Positions 8,309 through 13,531 of a stretch of DNA of 13,531 bases are shown in pieces; positions within the stretch are counted from its first letter, which is position 1; each line of letters starts with the position of its first letter. The notes under the pieces were generated by a model. That model searched no databases. It saw only the letters and a list, made by a program, of their open reading frames with translations, and had not been told where the DNA came from. A program made the position numbers and the translations under genes. The DNA comes from Shimia sp041624275 (GTDB taxonomy: Bacteria > Pseudomonadota > Alphaproteobacteria > Rhodobacterales > Rhodobacteraceae): positions 1-13,531 of the forward strand of contig NZ_JBFJVE010000069.1 of assembly GCF_041624275.1 (NCBI RefSeq), in the 5' to 3' direction.

Positions 8309-8998
8309 ATGAGCCACAGGCAACCCACCGTTCTTGTCGTCGAGGACGAAGCCGCACAACGCGAGGTGCTGCGCTATAATCTCGAGGCCGAGGGGTTCGA
8401 GGTGGCAATCGCCACCGATGGCGACGAGGCCCTGCTGATGCTGCCCGAGGTCGAACCCGACGTGGTGGTTCTGGACTGGATGCTGCCCGGCATCTCGGGG
8501 ATCGAGATCTGCCGGCGGATGAAATCCAACCCCAGAACCCGCGCGATCCCGGTGCTGATGCTCTCGGCGCGCTCGGAAGAGGTCGACCGGGTGCGGGGGC
8601 TCGAGACCGGCGCCGACGACTATGTGATCAAACCCTATTCGGTGCTCGAGCTGATGGCCCGTGTGCGCACCCAGTTGCGCCGCGTCCGCCCGGCCGCCAC
8701 CGGAGAGAAGCTGACCTATCTGGATATCGTGCTGGACAGCGAGACCCACCGCGTCACCCGCGCCGAGCGGCCGCTGAAACTGGGCCCGACCGAGTTCAGG
8801 CTGCTGGCGACCTTCATGGAGAAACCGGGCAGGGTGTGGAGCCGCGAACAGCTGCTCGACCGTGTCTGGGGCCGCGACATCTATGTCGACAGCCGCACCG
8901 TCGATGTTCATATCGGCCGGCTGCGAAAGGCGCTGCGCCGCGACGGCGGCGAGGATCCGCTGCGCACGGTGCGCGGCGCCGGTTACGCCCTGGGCTGA
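8309..8998 (+). CDS. phoB: Phosphate regulon response regulator PhoB
   Basis: A 229-residue OmpR/PhoB-type response regulator. The receiver domain (about 8-123) has the acidic pair E12/D13, the phosphorylated Asp D56 in VVVLDWMLPG, the switch Ser S86 in MLSA and K108 in VIKPY. The winged-helix DNA-binding domain (about 133-229) has the expected LGPTEFRLLATFM, REQLLDRVWG, DSRTVDVHIGRLRKAL and VRGAGY elements. Phosphorylated by PhoR, it should bind the TGTCA repeats found before pstS. The start is 13 bases after phoU, with GAGAGGGG (8294-8301) as Shine-Dalgarno. It is the last gene of the cluster, so it is likely to be autoactivated through the pstS promoter. Confidence 0.96.
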   Translation: MSHRQPTVLVVEDEAAQREVLRYNLEAEGFEVAIATDGDEALLMLPEVEPDVVVLDWMLPGISGIEICRRMKSNPRTRAIPVLMLSARSEEVDRVRGLETGADDYVIKPYSVLELMARVRTQLRRVRPAATGEKLTYLDIVLDSETHRVTRAERPLKLGPTEFRLLATFMEKPGRVWSREQLLDRVWGRDIYVDSRTVDVHIGRLRKALRRDGGEDPLRTVRGAGYALG

Positions 8999-9364
8999 CG
9001 CTTCTGCGGCGCCATGGCAGGACCCACCGCCGCGGCGAACGCGTGGAGCCACGCGCCAATTGCGGCGGCCCCGGTCATGCAACGGCTGCATCAGTAATTC
9101 CGATAATCATGATTATGTAATTTAATTATGGATCAGCAATGGCACCCCGGTGCCTGAGTTACATTAAATACCACATTCAAAATTCTGAAATCATGAAGGA
9201 AAAACCAATGCCTGCTACATCATTTCACGCCCCGATGTGACCTTGCGTCACTTGACCCTGACCATCAAAACCGGATACCCAACGCCGATTGCGGGAATCG
9301 GAACCCGACCTCTGTCAGGCTTTTGGCGCCACATCACCGGGGCGTGACCTGCGCAGAATGATGC
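8999..9364. other. Intergenic region after phoB: AT-rich segment with perfect palindrome and inverted motifs
   Basis: No gene was recognised. 8999-9090 is GC-rich and featureless. 9091-9215 is abruptly AT-rich and holds the perfect 14-bp palindrome ATAATCATGATTAT (9103-9116). A small GC stem follows: GGCACC (9141-9146) against GGTGCC (9149-9154). A dyad GTGAC-N5-GTCAC lies at 9237-9251. The 13-mer TCACGCCCCGATG at 9225-9237 recurs inverted, with one change, at 9335-9347. A 10-15-codon ORF near 9193-9240 exists but has no support. Together these look like regulatory DNA for the aroQ promoter, although no binding protein can be named. Confidence 0.5.
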
Positions 9365-9392
9365 TGGACAGCCGTCTCGGCCCACATATAGT
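9365..9392 (+). promoter_or_regulatory. Sigma70-type promoter for aroQ-luxR
   Basis: TGGACA (9365-9370) matches five of six -35 bases, and TATAGT (9387-9392) matches five of six -10 bases, with a 16-base spacer. Transcription would begin near 9399, giving a leader of roughly 20 bases before the chosen aroQ start. This argues against the more upstream in-frame starts. Confidence 0.6.
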
Positions 9393-9417
9393 CGTAATAA
9401 TGTTTCCGGGGGATGAA

Positions 9418-9861
9418 ATGTCGTCATTGTTGGTGGTCAACGGGCCGAACCTGAACCTTCTTGGACAGAGGCAGCCGCAGGTCTATGGCCGCACCACACT
9501 GGCCGAAATCGAGCAGAACTGCATCGCCCACGGCCAGAGACTTGGCTGCGAGGTACAGTGCTTTCAGTCCAACCACGAAGGCGCGCTGATCGATGCGCTG
9601 CATGGCGCTAGGGGCGTTCATGACGGGATCGTGCTCAATGCCGGCGCCTATACGCATAGTTCGATCGCGCTGATGGATGCCATCGTATCGGTTGAACTGC
9701 CGGTGGTGGAACTGCACCTGTCCAACATCCACGCCCGCGAGTCCTTTCGCCACAAATCCTATATCGCGCCGGTCGCTGTCGGCCAGATCTGCGGGTTCGG
9801 CGCCCATGGGTACATTCTGGCACTGGATGCCCTGAAGGCGCATCTGGACGGCGCGAAATGA
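9418..9861 (+). CDS. aroQ: Type II 3-dehydroquinate dehydratase
   Basis: A 147-residue type II dehydroquinase, which converts 3-dehydroquinate to 3-dehydroshikimate in the shikimate pathway or in quinate breakdown. The active-site set is present: NGPNLNLLG (8-16), the lid GQRQPQVYG with R18 and catalytic Tyr Y23, NHEGALIDALH, NAGAYTHSS (N74), ELHLSNIHARE with catalytic His H100, and FRHKS (R111). The GFGAHGY motif precedes the C-terminal helix. Length is typical for the dodecameric enzyme. ATG 9418 follows GGGGGA (9408-9413) and the promoter above; ATG 9400 would coincide with the predicted transcript start. The stop overlaps the luxR-type start by ATGA. Confidence 0.95.
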   Translation: MSSLLVVNGPNLNLLGQRQPQVYGRTTLAEIEQNCIAHGQRLGCEVQCFQSNHEGALIDALHGARGVHDGIVLNAGAYTHSSIALMDAIVSVELPVVELHLSNIHARESFRHKSYIAPVAVGQICGFGAHGYILALDALKAHLDGAK

Positions 9862-10610
9862 CGGTCGACTATCTCGATGCGCTGACCAAGGCGGGCCAGT
9901 TCGAAGAGCTGTGGGACATGCATGTCGACTGGATGGCCGGGTTCGGCTTTGACCGGCTGATCTATGGCTATACCAGCTTCCGCACCGAGGGCTCGCTGGG
10001 CGACGCCGAGGATTTCATGATTCTGTCGAACCACGACCGAAGCTATCTTGATCGCTTTCTCGGCGAACAATTGTATTTCCACGGCCCGATGATGCGCTGG
10101 ACGCTGAATCACAACGGCGCCTGCAGCTGGAGCTGGGCCCGGGAACAGGCGCGTTTGAACCTGCTGACCCCCAAGGAAGCGGAAGTCATGCAGATCAACG
10201 ACTCGATGGGGGTCAGCGCCGGTTACACGATCAGTTTCCCGACCATCTCGTCGCGCACCAAGGGCGCCATCGCGATGACCGCGCGGCGCGGCCTGACGCA
10301 GGAAGAGGTCGACGCGATCTGGGCCGAACACGGGCAGATGATCGAGCTGGCCAACAATGTCGCCCATCTCAAGATCCTGTCCCTGCCCTATGAATACCCG
10401 AGCCGCGCCTTGACCCAGAGGCAGCGCGAAGTTCTGGAATGGGTCGGCGACGGCAAGACCATTCAGGACATCGCCGAGCTGATCGGCCGCGCCCCGGCAA
10501 CGGTCGAGAAACACCTGCGGCTGGCGCGCGAGGCGCTGAACGTCCAGACCACGGCCCAGGCCCTTTTGAAGGCCTCGTTCCTCAAGCAGATTTACAAACC
10601 CGAGATCTGA
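9858..10610 (+). CDS. LuxR-family transcriptional regulator with autoinducer-binding-like domain (no luxI nearby)
   Basis: A 250-residue regulator. Residues 15-170 fit the autoinducer-binding domain. When aligned by eye to TraR/LuxR, the conserved Trp, Tyr and Asp-Pro positions become Y63, F67 and G76-P77 (LYFHGPMM), while a Trp of the later pair (W91 or W93 in SWSW) and glycines near 118-122 are kept. The missing Asp is the residue that normally holds the amide of acyl-homoserine lactones, so the ligand may differ or be absent. The GerE-type helix-turn-helix is clear at 185-240 (LTQRQREVLEWVGDGKTIQDIAEL, APATVEKHL). No synthase gene is in the window. The start overlaps the aroQ stop (ATGA), implying translational coupling. 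Target genes are unknown. Confidence 0.9.
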   Translation: MTVDYLDALTKAGQFEELWDMHVDWMAGFGFDRLIYGYTSFRTEGSLGDAEDFMILSNHDRSYLDRFLGEQLYFHGPMMRWTLNHNGACSWSWAREQARLNLLTPKEAEVMQINDSMGVSAGYTISFPTISSRTKGAIAMTARRGLTQEEVDAIWAEHGQMIELANNVAHLKILSLPYEYPSRALTQRQREVLEWVGDGKTIQDIAELIGRAPATVEKHLRLAREALNVQTTAQALLKASFLKQIYKPEI

Positions 10611-10613
10611 GCA

Positions 10614-10687
10614 CCCGCCTGCGCGATGTGCAGTCGGCAGGAATTCAATAATGCGCGCGCCGGGCTGTTTTTTCCGTTTTCGGCGCG
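10614..10687 (+). terminator. Possible terminator after luxR with U-rich tract
   Basis: Downstream of the luxR stop, CCCG and GCGCG (10614-10624) can pair imperfectly with CGCGC and CGGG (10656-10664). Six Ts at 10668-10673 follow. Alternatively CGCGCCG (10656-10662) pairs perfectly with CGGCGCG (10681-10687), leaving a U-rich 18-base loop. Either fold is plausible; neither is a textbook terminator. Confidence 0.3.
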
Positions 10688-10702
10688 GATGCACATCAGT
10701 TT

Positions 10703-10741
10703 TTCCGGCACCGGGCCGGAATTGACGCAGAAAAGCGTCAA
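10703..10741. repeat. Two adjacent perfect hairpins
   Basis: TTCCGGC (10703-10709) with loop ACCGG and GCCGGAA (10715-10721) is followed at once by TTGACGC (10722-10728) with loop AGAAAA and GCGTCAA (10735-10741). Both stems are perfect over 7 bp. TTGACG also resembles a -35 element, so the second dyad could be an operator rather than an RNA structure. Confidence 0.6.
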
Positions 10742-10830
10742 AAGTAGGGATTCCCTGACTTGTCTGGAACCGGGGTAATCTGGCAAAATTTAGTATGTTC
10801 CGTGAGTGGTGGCTTTGGCCTTGGGACTAT

Positions 10831-10999
10831 GCAGGCGCGAACTCTGAGATTACAGAGCTCTCGCGTCTGTTCCGGTTTTCCGGAGGTCGGTCCGGTCGTT
10901 CTTTTCTGCGGCCGATACCGGCGTTTTCGTGAAGTCTCTCATCCCCATGCATGAGACTTTCGAAAATCGGCGGTGCTGCCCCTGGCGGGTGGCACCGCC
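10831..10999 (+). ncRNA. Candidate structured RNA (four hairpins in series), family unknown
   Basis: In the 560-base gap between luxR and tsf, no ORF looks genuine. The + strand can form consecutive stems. 10831-10870 has ten outer pairs (two of them G-U), a small internal loop and five inner pairs CTCTG/CAGAG around AGATTA. 10871-10884 is TCCGG-TTTT-CCGGA with no gap from the first. 10932-10959 is AAGTCTC-T-CAT against ATGAGACTT. 10969-10999 pairs GGCGGTGC with GCACCGCC. The density of stems suggests a small RNA or a long structured untranslated region. I recognise no known family, see no convincing promoter, and the strand is a guess. The remaining stretch 11000-11082 holds nothing I can identify. 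Confidence 0.35.
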
Positions 11000-11082
11000 A
11001 ATCTATGTCCTGATTTCCGTGAATCTTCCGGCCCCGGACGGGCTTGGGCCCGCCGCCCCGCGGCCGTCGCGCGCAGGATCGC

Positions 11083-11112
11083 ACCGGGCAAAAAGAAACC
11101 GGGCAAAAAGAA
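11083..11112. repeat. Tandem 15-bp duplication of the tsf terminator tail
   Basis: ACCGGGCAAAAAGAA is present twice in direct succession (11083-11097 and 11098-11112), with four more matching bases to 11116. Read on the minus strand, it duplicates the T-rich tail of the tsf terminator. Confidence 0.9.
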
Positions 11113-11137
11113 ACCGCCGACCCGATCGGGCCGGCGG
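11104..11137 (-). terminator. Rho-independent terminator of rpsB-tsf
   Basis: On the minus strand, CCGCCGGCCCGA pairs with TCGGGTCGGCGG (11137 down to 11114) as a near-perfect stem with one G-U pair and a minimal GATC turn. TTTCTTTTT follows directly. It starts 32 bases after the tsf stop, as expected for the end of the operon. Confidence 0.92.
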
Positions 11138-11169
11138 CGTCCTTTTCACAGTCGCGGTGGCGGGCGAAA

Positions 11170-12045
11170 TCAGCCCTTGGCTGCCTTGGCAACCTCGGCC
11201 GCGAAATCCTCTTCCTTCTTCTCGATGCCTTCACCCACTTCCATGCGGACATAGGCGACGATCTCGGCGCCGGCTTCCTTGGCCGCCGCTTCGACGGTCA
11301 GGTCGGGGTTGATGACGAAGTTCTGGCCCAGCAGGGTGACTTCGCTCATGAATTTCTTCATCCGGCCGACGATCATCTTTTCGATCACCTGCTCGGGCTT
11401 GCCCGATTCACGTGCGATTTCGATCTGGACGTTGCGTTCCTTTTCGACCACGGCCGGGTCGAGATCGGCTTCGGACAGCGATTGCGGGTTGGCCGCAGCG
11501 ATGTGCATGGCAACCTGCTTGCCGAAGGCTTCGTCGCCGCCTTTCATCGCCACCAGAACGCCGATCTTGCCCATGCCGGCAGTCGCGGGGTTGTGCACAT
11601 AAGAGACCACAACGTCACCTTCGACCGATGCCATGCGGCGCACCGACATGTTTTCGCCGATGGTGGCGACCGCGTCGGTCACGACTTCGGAAACGGTCTT
11701 GCCGCCCATGTCCGCGGCCAGCAGGGCCTCGGTGTCGGCAACGGTCACGGCCACATCGGCGATGCCACCAACCATGGCCTGGAAGTCGGCGTTCTTGCCG
11801 ACGAAATCGGTTTCCGAGTTGACCTCGACCGCGACACCCTTGCCGCCTTCGACCTTGACGGCCACCAGGCCCTCGGCGGCGATACGGCCGGATTTCTTGG
11901 CGGCTTTCGCCAGACCCTTGGTGCGCAGCCAGTCGATTGCTGCGTCCTGGTCACCGTCGGTTTCGGTCAGGGCTTTCTTGGCATCCATCATGCCTGCGCC
12001 GGTCATCTCGCGCAGTTCTTTGACCATAGCTGCTGTGATCGCCAT
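11170..12045 (-). CDS. tsf: Translation elongation factor Ts
   Basis: A 291-residue EF-Ts, the nucleotide exchange factor that removes GDP from EF-Tu. The N-terminal UBA-like domain reads MAITAAMVKELREMTGAG, then MMDAKKAL (19-26). The linker WLRTKGLAKAAKKSGR leads to the core domain with the EF-Tu-contacting motif ETDFVGKN (78-85). Length is normal for a single-module EF-Ts. I chose the ATG at 12043-12045 because GAGGAG (12057-12052) lies 6 bases upstream and the family start MAITA fits. A longer open frame to 12105 has no family support. It lies downstream of rpsB in the usual order, with a terminator-like hairpin between them. Confidence 0.97.
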   Translation of the reverse strand: MAITAAMVKELREMTGAGMMDAKKALTETDGDQDAAIDWLRTKGLAKAAKKSGRIAAEGLVAVKVEGGKGVAVEVNSETDFVGKNADFQAMVGGIADVAVTVADTEALLAADMGGKTVSEVVTDAVATIGENMSVRRMASVEGDVVVSYVHNPATAGMGKIGVLVAMKGGDEAFGKQVAMHIAAANPQSLSEADLDPAVVEKERNVQIEIARESGKPEQVIEKMIVGRMKKFMSEVTLLGQNFVINPDLTVEAAAKEAGAEIVAYVRMEVGEGIEKKEEDFAAEVAKAAKG

Positions 12046-12120
12046 CGTGGCTCTCCTCATCTGTCTTGCGCGATTTGCCGACCGGAGCAGTGTCCACGGT
12101 TGCAAATGGCGCGAATTGTT

Positions 12121-12154
12121 CGAAAAACGCGGGGGCGGTGTACCCTGCCCCCGC
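12121..12154 (-). terminator. Intercistronic terminator-like hairpin between rpsB and tsf
   Basis: On the minus strand, GCGGGGGC (12154-12147) pairs perfectly with GCCCCCGC (12136-12129) around a 10-base loop, followed by GTTTTTCG. It sits 9 bases after the rpsB stop. A partial terminator here would set the S2 to EF-Ts ratio, as described for rpsB-tsf attenuation in other bacteria. Confidence 0.75.
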
Positions 12155-12162
12155 CAAAGGTC

Positions 12163-12936
12163 TTAGGCGTCGGCCGCGGCTTCTTCGGCGACGGCTTCTT
12201 CAACCAGCGCCTCGTCAAGCTCGCCGAGGTCGATGCCGGCCGCACCCATCTGCGCGGTCATGCCGTCCAGAGCGGCGCGGGCCGCCAGGTCGGTGTAAAG
12301 GGCGATCGCGCGGGCCGCGTCATCGTTGCCGGGGATGATGTAGTCGACACCATCGGGCGAGCAGTTGGTGTCGACGACGGCGACGACCGGAATGCCCAGC
12401 TTGTTGGCTTCGGCGATGGCCAGAGCTTCTTTTTTCACGTCGATGACGAACAGCAGATCGGGCACGCCACCCATTTCACGGATGCCGCCCAGCGAAGCCT
12501 GAAGCTTGTCCTGGTCACGTTCCATGCCCAGGCGTTCCTTCTTGGTCAGACCATCTGCGCCGCCGGCCAGTTTCTCGTCGATTTCCTTCAGGCGGTTGAT
12601 CGACTGCGAGACGGTTTTCCAGTTGGTCAGCGTGCCACCCAGCCAGCGGTGGTTCATGTAGTACTGGGCGCATTTCTCGGCGGCATCGGCGATCGGGGCC
12701 GAGGCCTGACGCTTGGTGCCGACGAAGAGCACGCGGCCGCCCTTGGCGACGGTGTCACGGATCGCGTTCAGCGCCGCGTCCAGCATCGGAACGGTCTGGG
12801 TCAGGTCCATGATGTGGATGCCGTTGCGCGCGCCGTAGATGAACGGGCTCATGCGGGGGTTCCAGCGCTGAGTCTGGTGACCAAAGTGAACGCCTGCTTC
12901 CAGCAGCTGGCGCATGGTGAACTCGGGAAGAGCCAT
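12163..12936 (-). CDS. rpsB: 30S ribosomal protein S2
   Basis: A 257-residue ribosomal protein S2, a late-assembling protein of the small subunit that also docks S1. Family signatures are complete: the N-terminal MALPEFTMRQLLEAGVHFGHQ with RWNPRMSPFIYG, then GRVLFVGTKRQA, YYMNHRWLGGTLTNW, PDLLFVIDVKKE and the C-terminal GIPVVAVVDTNCSPDGVDYIIPGNDDA. It ends in an acidic, alanine-rich tail (LVEEAVAEEAAADA). ATG at 12934-12936 follows AAGGAAA (12953-12947) at normal spacing. A longer frame to 13071 runs through the leader and is not part of the protein. It is transcribed with tsf from the leader described separately. Confidence 0.98.
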   Translation of the reverse strand: MALPEFTMRQLLEAGVHFGHQTQRWNPRMSPFIYGARNGIHIMDLTQTVPMLDAALNAIRDTVAKGGRVLFVGTKRQASAPIADAAEKCAQYYMNHRWLGGTLTNWKTVSQSINRLKEIDEKLAGGADGLTKKERLGMERDQDKLQASLGGIREMGGVPDLLFVIDVKKEALAIAEANKLGIPVVAVVDTNCSPDGVDYIIPGNDDAARAIALYTDLAARAALDGMTAQMGAAGIDLGELDEALVEEAVAEEAAADA

Positions 12937-12960
12937 GCTTGTATTTCCTTTTCCGGTTTT

Positions 12961-13060
12961 CGCCTTGGCGGGGTGAAGTGATCCCCGCATTCTGGGGACA
13001 ACCGGCGGACCGGCAGGGATGTCTCCCCTGCCCGACCCAAACCCCGCCTGCGGGTTTGAA
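12961..13060 (-). promoter_or_regulatory. rpsB leader with several alternative hairpins
   Basis: In minus-strand order there is AAACCC (13057-13052) with GGGTTT (13044-13039), then GGCAGGG (13032-13026) with CCCTGCC (13018-13012). TCCCC (12998-12994) then pairs with GGGGA (12986-12982), or alternatively GCGGGG (12988-12983) pairs with CCCCGC (12973-12968). The last two share the same GGGG, so they exclude each other. Such a switchable leader would suit autoregulation by S2, which is known for rpsB in gammaproteobacteria. The mechanism here is inferred. Confidence 0.45.
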
Positions 13061-13067
13061 TGCGCGC

Positions 13068-13096
13068 GCAATACCGGCTCTGGCCCGCAAAGGCAA
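13068..13096 (-). promoter_or_regulatory. Candidate rpsB-tsf promoter with GC-rich discriminator
   Basis: On the minus strand, TTGCCT (13096-13091) and TATTGC (13073-13068) are spaced by 17 bases and followed by GCGCGC. GC-rich discriminators are typical of stringently controlled ribosomal promoters. Matches to consensus are modest (four and three of six). The predicted start near 13061 gives a leader of about 125 bases. Confidence 0.4.
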
Positions 13097-13130
13097 GGCC
13101 GGACAGCGCGATTTCGGCGTTTATTTCACC

Positions 13131-13531
13131 TCAGTTTGCCTCGAAATGCAAAAGACGGTGCCCGCCGCGCACTTGCGCCTCGCAATGGGCCGCCAGCGCC
13201 TTGCGGTCGGCGAAATCGCGCACCGCCACCGGGTCGTGATAGACCAGCTCGATCCGCCCCTGGCGCCCCTGCGACAGGGTCTTCAGCAGATGGGCGGCGA
13301 ATTCCATGTCGCCCCACCAGCCGTAAAAGCGCGCCTCTTCGCCCTCGGGGGCGTGGTACATCACGGTCACCGGCTGCACATGCAGTTCCTCGCGCAGCTC
13401 GGGCGTGAAGAAGGCCGCGAAAAGGGTCGGCTTGAAGGGCAATACGCGCAGGGAGTCGGTGCTGGTGCCCTCGGGGAAGAACAGCAGCTTGTGCCCCGCC
13501 AGCAGCCGTTCCTCGAACAGCGCCTTCTGGG
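13131..13531 (-). CDS. PlsC-type lysophospholipid acyltransferase, C-terminal part (start outside window)
   Basis: The frame is open to the right edge of the window, so only the last ~132 residues are seen. The motif FFPEGTSTDSLRVLPFKPTLF matches block III of the PlsC/LPLAT family (FPEGTxS...), which binds the glycerol-phosphate acceptor. The catalytic HxxxxD block would lie upstream, outside the window. Downstream are VTVMYHAPEGEEARFYGWWGDMEFAAHLLKTL and a C-terminal region ending LLHFEAN. The enzyme should acylate lysophosphatidate or a related lysolipid (for example in ornithine-lipid synthesis) at the inner membrane. Which substrate it uses cannot be told. A TTG within the frame at 13442 is an internal codon, not a start. 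The stop is 194 bases before rpsB, on the same strand. Confidence 0.88.
   Translation of the reverse strand, partial: QKALFEERLLAGHKLLFFPEGTSTDSLRVLPFKPTLFAAFFTPELREELHVQPVTVMYHAPEGEEARFYGWWGDMEFAAHLLKTLSQGRQGRIELVYHDPVAVRDFADRKALAAHCEAQVRGGHRLLHFEAN

Noticed and set aside
9193..9240. Possible 10-15-codon leader peptide upstream of aroQ (ATG with AAGGA nearby)
   Set aside because: It ends well before the likely aroQ promoter, has no recognisable composition, and could arise by chance.
9236..9252. CRP/FNR-like site TGTGA-N7-TCACT
   Set aside because: The spacer is seven bases instead of six and the outer bases do not match, so only the GTGAC-N5-GTCAC dyad is reported.
9241..9417. Search for a lux box near the aroQ-luxR promoter
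   Set aside because: No 18-20-bp dyad of lux-box type could be found by eye. The inverted motifs seen have a different form.
9289..9420. Upstream starts for aroQ at 9289 and 9400
   Set aside because: The extra residues do not match the family N terminus and precede or coincide with the predicted transcription start. ATG 9418 has the Shine-Dalgarno.
10760..10954. 64-residue frame on the + strand after luxR
   Set aside because: No Shine-Dalgarno and no family features. It runs through strong hairpins, which makes a coding role unlikely.
11044..12981. 645-residue open frame on the + strand across tsf and rpsB
   Set aside because: It is antisense to two certain genes and has the low-complexity His/Asp/Gly composition typical of shadow frames in GC-rich DNA. 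It has no recognisable domain.

Overview
The window is a GC-rich chromosomal segment that looks like a member of the Rhodobacteraceae (Alphaproteobacteria). This rests on gene order (yicC-gmk; phoR-pstSCAB-phoU-phoB; rpsB-tsf), on the enlarged alphaproteobacterial forms of PstC and PstA, and on protein style. No 16S gene or other direct marker is present, so the family assignment is an inference.

Left part (1-1510, + strand): the end of a yicC-type endoribonuclease gene, guanylate kinase (gmk) and a gamma-class carbonic-anhydrase-like protein. They are tightly packed, each with a good Shine-Dalgarno inside or beside the previous stop. A 127-base gap with an AT-rich repeat element follows.

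Central part (1638-8998, + strand): a complete phosphate-starvation module, phoR-pstS-pstC-pstA-pstB-phoU-phoB. PstS captures periplasmic phosphate, PstC/PstA form the channel, PstB is the ATPase, PhoU links transporter state to signalling, and PhoR/PhoB are the kinase/regulator pair. A three-half-site Pho box lies just upstream of pstS. A perfect 11-bp hairpin separates pstS from the permease genes. The PhoR encoded here has no membrane segment.

The 8999-9417 gap is non-coding, partly very AT-rich, and holds a perfect palindrome, an inverted 13-bp motif pair and a good sigma70-type promoter. That promoter drives a two-gene unit: type II 3-dehydroquinase (aroQ) overlapping by ATGA with a LuxR-type regulator that has no luxI next to it. 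The regulator lacks the usual ligand-binding Asp. A 560-base gap (10611-11169) follows, with a run of strong hairpins and no convincing gene. It is a candidate small-RNA locus.

Right part (minus strand, 13531 down to 11104): the C-terminal part of a PlsC-type acyltransferase, then rpsB and tsf with a candidate promoter, a hairpin-rich leader, an intercistronic terminator-like hairpin and a strong final terminator. No tRNA, rRNA, CRISPR array, insertion sequence or phage gene was seen.
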